Source: Boothiomyces macroporosus
Lineage: Eukaryota; Chytridiomycota; Chytridiomycetes; Rhizophydiales; Terramycetaceae
Assembly: GCA_027604185.1 (NCBI GenBank)
Contig: JADGKB010000039.1
Span: forward strand, 1 to 64,000
Length of the DNA stretch: 64,000 bases
Direction of reading: 5' to 3'
Both the position numbers and the translations under genes were made by a program. This document shows, one piece after another, positions 33,223-44,061 of this stretch. The notes under the pieces were generated by a model. It was not told the origin of the DNA. It made no database searches and was given only the letters and a program-made list of their open reading frames with translations. Positions within the stretch are counted from its first letter, which is position 1, and each line of letters opens with the position of its first letter.

Positions 33223-33307
33223 GTGAAATAGATATTCGTAAAGTAATAGATATTCGTAAAGAAATAGATATTCGTAAAGTAATAGATATTCGTAAAGTAG
33301 ATATTCG
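33223..33307 (+). repeat. 18-nt tandem repeat (minisatellite)
   Basis: Four full copies and one shortened copy of an 18-nt unit, AAGTAATAGATATTCGTA, run from 33223 to 33307 with single-base variation at the fourth position or the first copy. They lie in the intergenic region between the GST and a bHLH gene. There are no spacers, so it is not a CRISPR-like array. It is likely a slippage product; a role as a clustered binding site is possible but unsupported. Confidence 0.85.
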
Positions 33308-33446
33308 ATTCAGGAAACCAGCATTCCACCATCTACCGTTCAACCTCAAAAATTATATTAAGCAACATCAAATTGAATGTTGAGCAGGAAGAATGGTTTG
33401 ATGCAGTTCATCCAACCACAATTTTCATTTCGAAGGTATAAATATA

Positions 33447-33737
33447 TTAATTTAACAAGTTTTCGATATCCGCACAAGACCTTCGTCTGGCTTCTACTAG
33501 TAATCCACTGCTCATCCTCTGGAATTCTGAAATTATAATTGCCCTTTTTTCCAATTCATTGTTGGCCCAGATCAAGTACTCCACAGCGTTTTCCAAAACA
33601 TATAGCTGTTGGAGATTCGATTGCCCACAGTTCGCAGGAACTAATTGTCTAAGCTTCTCTATGTACAATTTAATCTTTTCTCTTCGAATCTTTTCCGTAA
33701 CGGAGTGTGGAGTCTTTGGTCGAACACGAAGTGCCAT
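33447..33737 (-). CDS. Small bHLH transcription factor 1
   Basis: Single exon, 96 aa, minus strand. Basic region and helices: HSVTEKIRREKIKLYIEKLR, LVPANCGQSNLQQLYVLENA, VEYLIWANNELEK; the basic part keeps ERxR-type residues as EKIRREK. The C-terminus ends DIENLLN, echoed as KIENLLS in the other bHLH gene 350 bp upstream, so the two are local paralogues. It has almost no sequence outside the bHLH and could act as a dimer partner. Confidence 0.82.
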   Translation of the reverse strand: MALRVRPKTPHSVTEKIRREKIKLYIEKLRQLVPANCGQSNLQQLYVLENAVEYLIWANNELEKRAIIISEFQRMSSGLLVEARRRSCADIENLLN

Positions 33738-34092
33738 GTGGTAAAACGCTGTGCCAATATTATTATACTGTACCAGGGGTAAATATGCGCAAAAGATGGG
33801 GAGTGCATTTGGCTCTGTTACCGCTCCATCTAGTTGGATTTATCAATCACAGCTGTGTTTAGCATCATTCTGTGATTTACATGTTTTTGCGTGTGATTGA
33901 TTCAAGCCCGGACTTTGTAATTTCAAACGGTCATGGCCCGCTAAATGAAGTCAATGGAAATTCATTTAACTTAATGGAGACGGATCATTGAAAATGTTTA
34001 TGCTAAATTAAGCGATAACGAACCTTCCTTAGAACCACAATTTAAGAGTATCAAGAACAGCTAATCTAATTACAAAATATATTAAAAAGCAA

Positions 34093-34589
34093 TCAGCTTA
34101 GAAGATTTTCAATCTTCATTGTTTTTGGGCTGGTTCCAGGAGAGTTGGGCGACTTGGGGCTGCCAGCAGAATCCAAGGAGGGTGTGTACACTGAGGTTTT
34201 TAAAGTAACGAATGTCGATTGCGGAACTAGTTCTGTCAAAGTCGGCGACGAAGTTTCAGAGTGTGCACCCTGTGAGACTGTATTAGCAACATACACAGTT
34301 GACTCGTTCATTACAATATTGTGTTGCTTCAATACCTGCTGCACTGATTTGATATACTGCACAGTATTTTCCAATATATTCAGTTTTTGAATGTTATTTT
34401 GAAAGGATGAGTGGGGTACCAGATCTTTGAGTTGATTAATACAGTCTTTAATTCTATTGTTAGGAATAATTACCTTTCCCGCCTTATTTTTTCAGTTAGA
34501 GAGTGTGATACTTTTCGTTGCTTATCTTTGGACATGGTATAAGTATCAAACTCTAGTTCATGCTTTCTGGATGTCATTAGAGGCTTCAT
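34093..34589 (-). CDS. bHLH transcription factor 2
   Basis: Minus strand. Exons 34589-34474 and 34453-34093 with a 20-nt intron (34454-34473) inside the basic/helix 1 region; 158 aa from the first in-frame ATG. Splicing gives HSLTEKIRRERIKDCINQLK, DLVPHSSFQNNIQKLNILEN, TVQYIKSVQQVLKQH. A Ser/Thr/Pro-rich tail (DSAGSPKSPNSPGTSPK) with possible proline-directed phosphosites ends in KIENLLS. It is paralogous to bHLH 1 by the shared basic region and terminal motif; the intron is absent in the other copy. Confidence 0.84.
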
Positions 34590-35347
34590 TAATTTGCTGG
34601 CTTTTATTTCCTTTTTCGATACGTGGGCATCTGATCTTGTGGAGCGCAGGTGCTGTACGACCAATTTAATTAAATTAAAAGCTGAGTAAAGGCCCGTCAA
34701 ATTTTGGTCACAATGCTTATCGGGCGGATACTCTTGAACGTTGTTTATAGTTGCCACGGGTCTCAACTCTTAGTATTCCTTCTGTTTGAATTTGTGAGGC
34801 TAAACTGGTTCAAAGGAAAAACCTGTCAACACCCCCCAAAAGTGAACGCAAAAATGCTGTGCAACCAAGAACAGTGCGTCAAAACAAGACCAAACGATAA
34901 GCGCTTTGATTGAATGGTCACACTTCCACTTTCTGTGGTCTTTAGTGCAAGCATGCAATGGATGATCTATACCAGCGAGTATCAATTAAACTAGGCATTT
35001 GAGCGTTTAAAAAATCTTGTATTCAGTCTTTGAGTTGACAAAACAAGTAATATTACAGTCTACGAAGATTGGACACACTGATTTAAACACGCTATGTGCA
35101 ATGAATATCGGGCCATAACGCATCATTCACAGCGGTTGTGGTCACAGAGTATCAAAAAACAGCTGATTCTGACTCAAATGGAGTGGAGACATGTTACATA
35201 ATTTGCAATTTCAATTGCAGACTTGAAGCGATATACAGAGATCTACCGTCTCCGCATCTAATCATACTCAATCTCTACCAAAGCTAACTCCAAGTATCAG
35301 TAATTGAAATACTTTGTGTTGCCAAACGTGAAAAGTTTGAAAATTAA
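34590..35347. other. Divergent intergenic region, no gene seen
   Basis: About 750 bp between divergent bHLH 2 and the F-box gene. An open frame extends from the bHLH gene to about 34766 without an ATG, so a 5' exon is possible. No other signal found. Confidence 0.35.
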
Positions 35348-36859
35348 ATGCAACAATTGCCACAAGAATTGAAAACTGAAATATTTTCGTATTTGCAAAT
35401 TCAGGATTTGTTTAAAATGGAGCGTGTATGTAGATCATGGAAGCGCACCTTGTTGGATAGTGGTGATAATAGCATATGGGCTGCTGTGATCTGCCAAGTC
35501 TCCCCACAGTTTAAACTTCCAGAATTATTGGAAGAGAACTGGAGACTAGCATGTGCAAGTTACTGTAGAGCGCAATCAGGCTGGAAGCGCTTTGGAATTG
35601 AAACGAACAGTTATATTGCACATCAGGTCGATTTATTTGCCATCCAGGAATCAAATGTTCAGCCTCCTATCCTTGCGCTTGAAGATACCCTGGATATACC
35701 CAATCATTCTGACGAGGAAGACAGCTTGTCTGAAGAAAGTATCCCAAGCTCGGAAACTGTCTCCCAAATTTCATTTGAGGAGCGAAATGTGAAAGACATT
35801 GTGATGGGAGAAGAAAATGATATATTTGAGGGAGCTCTTCCTCAGGACCACAAGGTCATTTCGGTAGAAGGCAGCTATACTGTTCCAATGGAAGCGGAAA
35901 ATATACCAAGCAGTAATCCAATACTATTGCATGATGGAACTATTTGCATCAGTGTTATGTTGAATGATCCGAATGCAGCACAAGATATCATATTTTGCAG
36001 AGTAAATCCAAAGAGTAACTTTGTGGAATCGATCGCAGTTATACCAGAAAGATTTTCCAGTATGACCAGTTCGCATTCTAAATGGTTTGGCTGGCATTTT
36101 GAAGACCAAATAATACTTTGGAATAGCAGCTTGCAATTGCCGTTACGCACTACTCTAGCAAGGAAAAACGAAGGATGGCTTAGTAGAAGGCTATTTCAGG
36201 ATTATATTCTCCAACTTGACAACAGAGACGAAATCAGTTTATGGAAAATATCCAAGGATTTATCAACGCCTAAATTACTGTGGGAGGTAAACCACAGCGT
36301 CAGTATATTGTCAGTGGACATGAATTCATCTTTGATAGTGTGTGAACTGAACTCGGATGATTTTACCTTTTCCAAATTTCTTTTTCTTAATATAGACACT
36401 GGAGAAATTGTTAAATGCTTGAAAATACCACATTTACATCGATCAAATGGTCATGTTGAATTCTCAGTGGTATCCAGATTTCACTTGGTTGTGAATTTCC
36501 GGGTTTTGGATGGGCCAAACGCGAATTATGTGTCTGTAATCGACCTTCATACATTCCAAACACTATGTACCCTAGATATGACCTCAACTCATATTATTCC
36601 CAACTGTCCTGTCACTATTACTCTTACTGAAGACGAGCTAGGTTGGGTAGTTTGGGATAACTACAATGGTATTCATATGCTTTATCCTGGTGCAGGAAAG
36701 GTCATATCAAAAAAGGCACCAAACAAAGATCCAACAGTGGAGGGTGTAATGGGATTCTGGCTTCTTTTCGAAAAAGAGGGAATGTATGATGCTAAATGGT
36801 GGAAGATACCAGAGCAAAACTACGATATTCTACGAAACAATGCGCTATGTTCGTTTTAA
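35348..36859 (+). CDS. F-box protein
   Basis: Single exon, 503 aa. The N-terminal F-box reads LPQELKTEIFSYLQIQDLFK then MERVCRSWKRTLLDSGDNSIW, which docks Skp1 in SCF ubiquitin ligases. An acidic Ser-rich linker (HSDEEDSLSEESIPSSET) follows. The remaining 300 residues are beta-rich with repeated short hydrophobic strands, suggesting a degenerate propeller-type substrate-binding domain, but no clear WD or Kelch motif is visible. Substrate unknown. Confidence 0.82.
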   Translation: MQQLPQELKTEIFSYLQIQDLFKMERVCRSWKRTLLDSGDNSIWAAVICQVSPQFKLPELLEENWRLACASYCRAQSGWKRFGIETNSYIAHQVDLFAIQESNVQPPILALEDTLDIPNHSDEEDSLSEESIPSSETVSQISFEERNVKDIVMGEENDIFEGALPQDHKVISVEGSYTVPMEAENIPSSNPILLHDGTICISVMLNDPNAAQDIIFCRVNPKSNFVESIAVIPERFSSMTSSHSKWFGWHFEDQIILWNSSLQLPLRTTLARKNEGWLSRRLFQDYILQLDNRDEISLWKISKDLSTPKLLWEVNHSVSILSVDMNSSLIVCELNSDDFTFSKFLFLNIDTGEIVKCLKIPHLHRSNGHVEFSVVSRFHLVVNFRVLDGPNANYVSVIDLHTFQTLCTLDMTSTHIIPNCPVTITLTEDELGWVVWDNYNGIHMLYPGAGKVISKKAPNKDPTVEGVMGFWLLFEKEGMYDAKWWKIPEQNYDILRNNALCSF

Positions 36860-36885
36860 AATAAAAACATAATATATTATTGAGT

Positions 36886-38392
36886 CTAATTCTTTTCAGG
36901 GTTAGGAACTCCATGGGATTGCATGTATTCGTCAACAATTTCGTCTTCTTCAGGAATAGTGACTGTCCCAACTCTTCCTCTATTGAATGAGTCATGTACT
37001 GATATTAAAGCAATGTTACCTTCTCGAATTTTGGCAATGTGTGCTGCAAAATCGACACCTTTTTTCAAATCAAGCAAGCCAGCCTTGTCAATCAGCTGTG
37101 TACTCATTTGTTGGTATTTGGACTTTGCTTGTTGGAAAGTAGCTCTAGTTGCGACCAACTCTTTTTCAAGAGAAGAGGTTTCTACAGTACCTGGTGAGCG
37201 GGCAAAGGTTCTGGAATTAGTACAAATCTTACTTTAACTTCTTTTCTTCGAGTTGGCCTAGCTTTGAACCGTACGCATCAAGCTCCAATCTGCTAGTGTG
37301 TTGAAGCTTCATCGTAGCCAGTGCATCAGCAATTGCCTTTTTACGGAAGGTTTCGAGGAATGCTGCATAGTGATCATAGGCTTGGATCAACAAAGTTCTC
37401 TCTTTGCACACGCTCATGTAGGATTCACTTAAATACAACATATTTTCACGGATTGAACCAGCAGGTTCTTGGATACTAAAATTATGGATAGATTACCCTT
37501 CCTTTTTGTACCAAAGAGACAATTCTGTTTCCACATCATTTACCTTGGCTAATCCTGTTTTTTGGCGGATGACAAGCTTCTCCAAGCTTTCGAAATAATC
37601 ATACATGTCTTGGACGTGCTTGATGGCTTCTTCAACTTCAGGTTGGGAAGTAATATGTGCCCATTGCGCACCCAACTTTTCCTTAAAACGCTGTTGGAAC
37701 ACACTAAAGAATTAGTAACTGTTCTTATGACAACCGGGTGAATCTGAAGGACTCTCCCCGGGGTATCTTACCGATAACTCCGGTCCAGAGCCTCCGGAGC
37801 ACCCTTGGTCAGTCGTGCTACTTGCCTGGAAAAGAATTCTGCAATCATAAACTATCATTAAAAATTATCTTACGTCTGTTCTGGCAGTGAATTGCTTTGA
37901 TTTGGAATTATCTTCCAGCGGACTGCTAAAAGAGTTTGCTTCAGCTGGCATTGGCGCATTTTGCACTGGTTTTGGTGGTTGAGCAGCAGAGTGTGGCAAA
38001 GGTGTATTAAATACTGGCTGTGGAGTCGCAAATGATGGGATTTCAGAACCTTTTGGAGCTGGTGTGCTAGTGTCAGTTAATCCAGTCGCTTGGACCAATT
38101 GGAATCCTTCAACAGCACCGTTTTGCTTTGGTTTCTCGCTGACTGGTTCTGGGGTTTCTGCAGCTGGTGCAGTTGGTGCAACTGGAGTTTCTTCAACTGG
38201 TGTTGGTGGTTTTACAGGTTCAGGAACAGTTGCATTTGGGAATTGCTTTCCAAGTGGAATCTGATCTTCTTCAACTGGAGCTGGTTTGTACATTGGTTTA
38301 ACTTCTTCTTCTTCTTCGTAATCGCTTTCAGGTTCGTATGTATATTCGGTGGTTGCACCAATGTCGCCTTCATGCACTTCTTCGCCCAACAT
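36886..38392 (-). CDS. BAR-like membrane-curvature protein with Pro-rich N-terminus
   Basis: Minus strand. Exons 38392-37874, 37851-37772, 37703-37497, 37475-37233 and 37210-36886; introns 22, 68, 21 and 22 nt; 457 aa. The N-terminal 170 residues are acidic, then Pro/Ala-rich and disordered. The helical part (FMIAEFFSRQVARLTKGAPE; VFQQRFKEKLGAQW; ENMLYLSESYMSVCKERTLL; LDAYGSKLGQLEEKKLK; KYQQMSTQLIDKAGLLDLKK) has the length and heptads of a BAR/arfaptin-type coiled coil. Subfamily not resolved. Its 68-nt intron (37704-37771) is the longest here and contains the palindrome CCCCGGGG. Confidence 0.7.
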
Positions 38393-38588
38393 TTCTCTAG
38401 AAATTTTTTTCCAAATCGTTGTTAATTTATAACAGCAGCCACGTTTCAGCCATCAAATGCAACACATTGAGGGGCTGGGAGGGTAAAAGGGAGTGGCACT
38501 GTCACGTGAAAACAAAACACATCTTTATTTTCGTCACCACATTCTACAGCTGCTTTCCTCCGATTCTAAGATTTTGATGGTTCTACAG

Positions 38589-40981
38589 TTAGCTTTTTCT
38601 TACAGTGTATTGGTGAGGATTAGCCGTATTTTCCCGGTCTTGTAGATCTCCTGAGAGATTACTATTTTGCTTCTCTTGGTACACTTTTACCCCTGGTAGT
38701 CCAATCTGAGTTAATTACTATTACTGCTGTATTGGCGTTATACATTGTCGGAGTAATATTTTTCTGATCGCTAGGAGCTTCATGGTATAATTTTGCAATT
38801 GCAACATTCGCTTCATCCAATTTGGAGTACAGAGCAGTCTTTTTAGAGTCAAACTACCTTTGACCAAGGGCCTGGTTGGGTTTCTTGTTGTTTTTCAATA
38901 TTCTGGAGTGCTCTAAAGTCTCCGTTTGCAAAAGCTTTCGAAAGATTTTTGAATCTTTTGAGATACATGTAGCCTCTATCCAGCATGTTTGTAGTGTACG
39001 CTTGAGAAGATCTTGCGGTTTCGGTTCTATCTGGTATTGACGCTTTAATAATTCTGTTTTGTGAGTTTGTAACTGTTGGGACTTTTTCAGTATGCTGTCT
39101 GTGGAGCTTCTTTAATTCTTCCTCCTTTTGAGCCAATTCCAAAAGTCTCAAGTTTCTTTCCTTTTTGGCTTGTTTAGCTCTTCCCGCCAAAAACTCTTCA
39201 AACGTGCTGGTCTACCATTAAAAGTAATTGACCATATCTCTATACTCCATCGCCCTGCGTTCCATTTCTTTCTCCAGGAACTGGTTATTCTTTTCTAACT
39301 CTTGGACTTTTTTAGCCAAGTCTTGATTGATTCCAATGGAGGAATTGTACTTTGTGCTCACATCGTCAAACTCTTTTCTTAGGTTTGTCAAGTCCTTTTG
39401 TAAATTCAAAATTACATATGTCAATCGCTTGAGCATGTTTTCTATAGAATTCTCGCCTTCTCCCTTGGCATTCAAATTCAATCGGATAACTTTATGTCTC
39501 AATCGCTCTTTTTCTTGCCCAAGTTTAGTAATTTTGTCTGTCAATTCAGCAATTTTATGCTTCTGTAAACCAAATTGTACCTGATTTTCTTTTTCCATCT
39601 GTATTCTCATTTCATCCCGTTCTTGTATAGCTTTATTCTTGTTCTCGATAGTATTCATCAATTCCTTCATTCTTCCTTCAATATTTTTCAAGTGTGTCTG
39701 TAGCTTTTCAGTCTTTGACTCCAAAGAAACGTTTTGACGTTGGAGTAAAAGCATGACGTTCTTACTTTCTGATTCATGTTCTGATTTCACTCTTTCCACA
39801 TCCTTGGCATGTTCTTTACGAAGATTTTCAATATCCTATGATGAAAGCAAGTTTACCAGTTCATGTTTTTGCATAATACTCTGTAAATCCGAGCCTTCAA
39901 TTAACCCCATAATCTTTGCATCCTTTGTAATCATCATATCCATGTAGAATTTGTCTTTTGCTTGTATTACGTACATGATTTCCTGTTCATACCTGGATGC
40001 TTGTGAAGTGATCTCTTCTTCAAGCTTCACCATTTCAACATTAAACAGTATTTCCGTCGTGGTTCTATACTCGTCAAATTGTGATTGCATAGATGATAGA
40101 ATGTTCTAAGTTAGTTTGGTATAATACTTGGTATTCCATCATTGTACGTTTCTTTTCTTCAAAGCTATGATTCTTGTGATTCTCAAACTCTTCCTTTAAT
40201 TGATCATATTCATGTTTTTGGCGAGCTTGGAAGGATTCATTTTCAATCCTAGTTACCGATATGAATTCCTCATATTCGTCTCTGATTCCTTCAATCAGCC
40301 CTTCAACACTCTGCAGCTGATTTTGTTGCGCATTTTGAATAGCATTCGCCTCGTTGGCCAAACTAATCATTTGCAGTTTGTAATTTGCACACATTTGCTC
40401 TGCGTCCTGTAATTTTTGCAGTAACTGCGCTTCATCCAAAACCTCTTCATCGTTCGCTGAATTAACTAAAGGAACCTTGAGCAGCTAATTCCTCATCCTG
40501 GGCAATTCGTTTTTCTTTGTATTCTCTCAGTTCTTTTACCTCTGCTGTCAGTTCCTCTACCAAATTGGAAGCTTGTATTTCTTTTTCGGTTTCTTTCAAA
40601 AGATCTGCTCTCAGCTTATACAGCTCTTCTCCCATTTGAAATATTTCTGCCTCTTGTCTTTCAACAATGAATTTCATTTCCCCAGTGTCTCTTGTTGTGG
40701 ACTTGTCTTCCGCTACTTTGACATTTACATTCAGAACAGATGGCGTCTGAGCCAATCCAGGCTGAATTAATACCTGATTACTGTTTTCACATCCGCTCTA
40801 GCTGTAGTTTCTTTTAGTTTTAAAGCTTTGATTTCCGCGTCTGCCTCATCAAGCGCCATTTTGACATTATGCAGCTATGATTAATTCAGATTACTTCACG
40901 ATGCAGACTTGTTATTGTTGCTCTCAGCTTATTGTTCTCCTTGAACAAATGCTGAATGAAATCTGCATCCGCCTTGTCCAT
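38589..40981 (-). CDS. Long coiled-coil protein, nine exons
   Basis: Minus strand. Exons 40981-40895, 40874-40782, 40761-40476, 40456-40128, 40105-39857, 39835-39233, 39211-38858, 38838-38725 and 38705-38589; introns 20, 20, 19, 22, 21, 21, 19, 19 nt; 743 aa. Nearly the whole protein is heptad-repeat coiled coil, ending with a more globular segment (MLDRGYMYLKRFKNLSKAFA). Donors GTTCCT and GTCAAT are unusual. The last intron is optional on paper: unspliced, the frame stops at 38668 or so after REAK; spliced, it runs to 38589. I do not recognise the family; a cytoskeletal or centriole/cilium-associated protein is conceivable but unproven. Confidence 0.75.
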
Positions 40982-41027
40982 GGTCGCGTAAGAAAATGAA
41001 AAGCAAATATAGACTATAATTAATATT

Positions 41028-42026
41028 TTATTTAGGAGGAGCAGTCCAGTACACAAAATTGGTATCTGAGCTAGCAAACAAGCAGGTCCTAGGGCTGAAT
41101 TTCACTATCCGTGGTAAATCTTTATGATAAACAAAGTCATGGACCTTTTGACCAGTTTTGATGTCCCATAAATGTATTTTGCCGTCACTAGAACCTGATA
41201 GTTAGATTAATCGTACCACACATGACATATTTTGCATCAGGAGTGAAACAGCCTTCAAGTGGAATATTCAGCGGATTAGAATGCCCCATTAGTCTATGTA
41301 CTATCACAGCATCATACGCATCAACTAGATATAATACATTGGAGTTTGTAGATATCAAAATGTACTTTCCATCATTTGAAAATTGCAATCTTGTCCACTG
41401 CGGAGGCACTGCTACGAGTGTGTCTTCTAATAACTGTGATAAAAATGGTCCTTGTCCATAGTTCTTCATTGAATACATTCTAATGGTGGTATTTCCAGTC
41501 CCAAGTGCCAATACCTGTGCGGACGGATCAAATGCAACTAAAGGATTAATCGCAGAGTCTGTATTTATAAATCCGGCGCAATTAGGTGTATTCAAGTCCC
41601 AAAACCTGACAGTCTTATCCAAAGACGAGGATACAAAAGTGTCATCCAGAGGCGAGACTTCTAGAGATAGAACCTTATCTGTATGCGCCTTGAAATACGA
41701 TAAATATTTGTTGTCATGGAACGACATGTACCTAATCGAATCATCGTTCTTTGTGGAGCAATGCAAAATGTTGTTTGATCTGTGAGTGAATCTCCCTAAT
41801 GAGCATCCATACTTTTTACTGTAAACGGTATTCTGCAGCCTATGTTAATTCAGAGCTACTTTCCAGAGTTTGCATTGTAAATCCTCATTGATTCGTCATC
41901 CGAGCTGGTCAAAGTAAATCCTCCTTGGTCGTCAAAGTCAATGGCGTTTATCGGTCTGGTATTTTCTTTGAATACTTTGGAGGCTCCCATCGACTGGAGC
42001 AACTCCAAACTCAGTTGTTCAAACAT
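41028..42026 (-). CDS. SWD2: WD40 protein Swd2/WDR82 (COMPASS and cleavage factor subunit)
   Basis: Minus strand. Exons 42026-41860, 41839-41217 and 41194-41028; introns 20 and 22 nt; 318 aa. After splicing: VFKENTRPINAIDFDDQGGF, SSDDESMRIYN, KYGCSLGRFTHRSNNILHCS, IRYMSFHDNKYLSYFKAHTD and LEVSPLDDTFVSSSLDKTVR, which follow Swd2/WDR82 almost blade by blade, ending SSDTNFVYWTAPPK. Swd2 serves in the Set1/COMPASS H3K4 methyltransferase and in mRNA 3'-end processing. The coiled-coil gene starts 46 bp past its 3' end. Confidence 0.93.
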
Positions 42027-42169
42027 TTTTTAGATCTCAAAAAAATTCAATTTCAATTCGAGACAATTACTCCATTGTTTCTGATTTGATTTAAAAATAA
42101 CCATCTTGTTGTAATCATTTAGTTTCATTTTCTCTCTCAAACCGGGACCGGAAAGTCTTAGCCAAATGG

Positions 42170-42183
42170 CTAACCCTAACCCT
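42170..42183 (+). promoter_or_regulatory. Telomere-like box upstream of RPT3
   Basis: CTAACCCTAACCCT, two units of the CCCTAA telomeric repeat, lies about 125 bp before the RPT3 start and about 145 bp from the divergent SWD2 start. Tbf1-type factors bind such internal TTAGGG sites in promoters of growth genes in several fungi. Function here is inferred. Confidence 0.4.
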
Positions 42184-42306
42184 CGTTGCTACAACGGTAT
42201 TGAGCTTTGTGGAGATTAAATTTCCCGTCTCTTGTATTCTTGCGCAAGTGTGGGATGTTGGACACGCAACCTAAAAACCCTTGCAATTTTTTTGGAAATC
42301 TGAAAA

Positions 42307-43570
<1,264 letters not shown>

Positions 43571-43598
43571 CACAAATAAATCAAAATCTAAAAACTCT

Positions 43599-43948
43599 TT
43601 ATTCCACATTTTTGATTAGTTTATCCTCCCCTTTAACAGCGAGGTAAACGTTCTCTTTTGCTAGCATGCCAATCAAACTCTTGATGACTTTTTCGTTGCT
43701 AACACTATCGATGCTTTCAATCGGCCTGAAAACTTTGGGATTATTCTTTGCAATATCAACCGATACATCGATTAGGAATTCGCCCAATTGCAAGAATTTG
43801 TTGCTGATCCATCGAACAGTCGCGTTCTGAATCTGATTCGTGGGATATTCTAAGTAAGTCTAATAATACCGAAATTTCCTGCTCTTCGAATGCCTGCCAA
43901 TGCTGTCGATATTAGAGCAGCGTCAGTTAGGACAGGTATCAATCTCAT
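43599..43948 (-). CDS. Small two-exon protein, unidentified
   Basis: Minus strand. Exons 43948-43870 and 43849-43599 with a 20-nt intron; 109 aa. Sequence begins MRLIPVLTDAALISTALAGI and continues QNATVRWISNKFLQLGEFLI; the C-terminus contains KVIKSLIGMLAKENVYL. It is convergent with RPT3, 28 bp apart. The predicted structure is mostly helical with an amphipathic N-terminus that could be a mitochondrial presequence or a helical-repeat start. No family recognised. Confidence 0.6.
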
Positions 43949-44061
43949 ATCGAAAAATTGAGAGTGACGTAGACATAATAGTTAACTACACAGCGAGATG
44001 AAATCATATTGTCAATAGAGCGGCTTATTTGATTTCATCCCTTTTAAATATTTTTTCCAAA

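Noticed and set aside
33223..33307. CRISPR-like array
   Set aside because: Direct 18-nt tandem repeats without spacers in a eukaryotic genome; a simple minisatellite.
38589..40981. Cilium or basal-body protein as evidence of a flagellated fungus
   Set aside because: Coiled-coil similarity is not specific, and no other flagellar gene appears in the window.
42170..42183. Telomere or chromosome end
   Set aside because: Only two repeat units, flanked on both sides by conserved genes.
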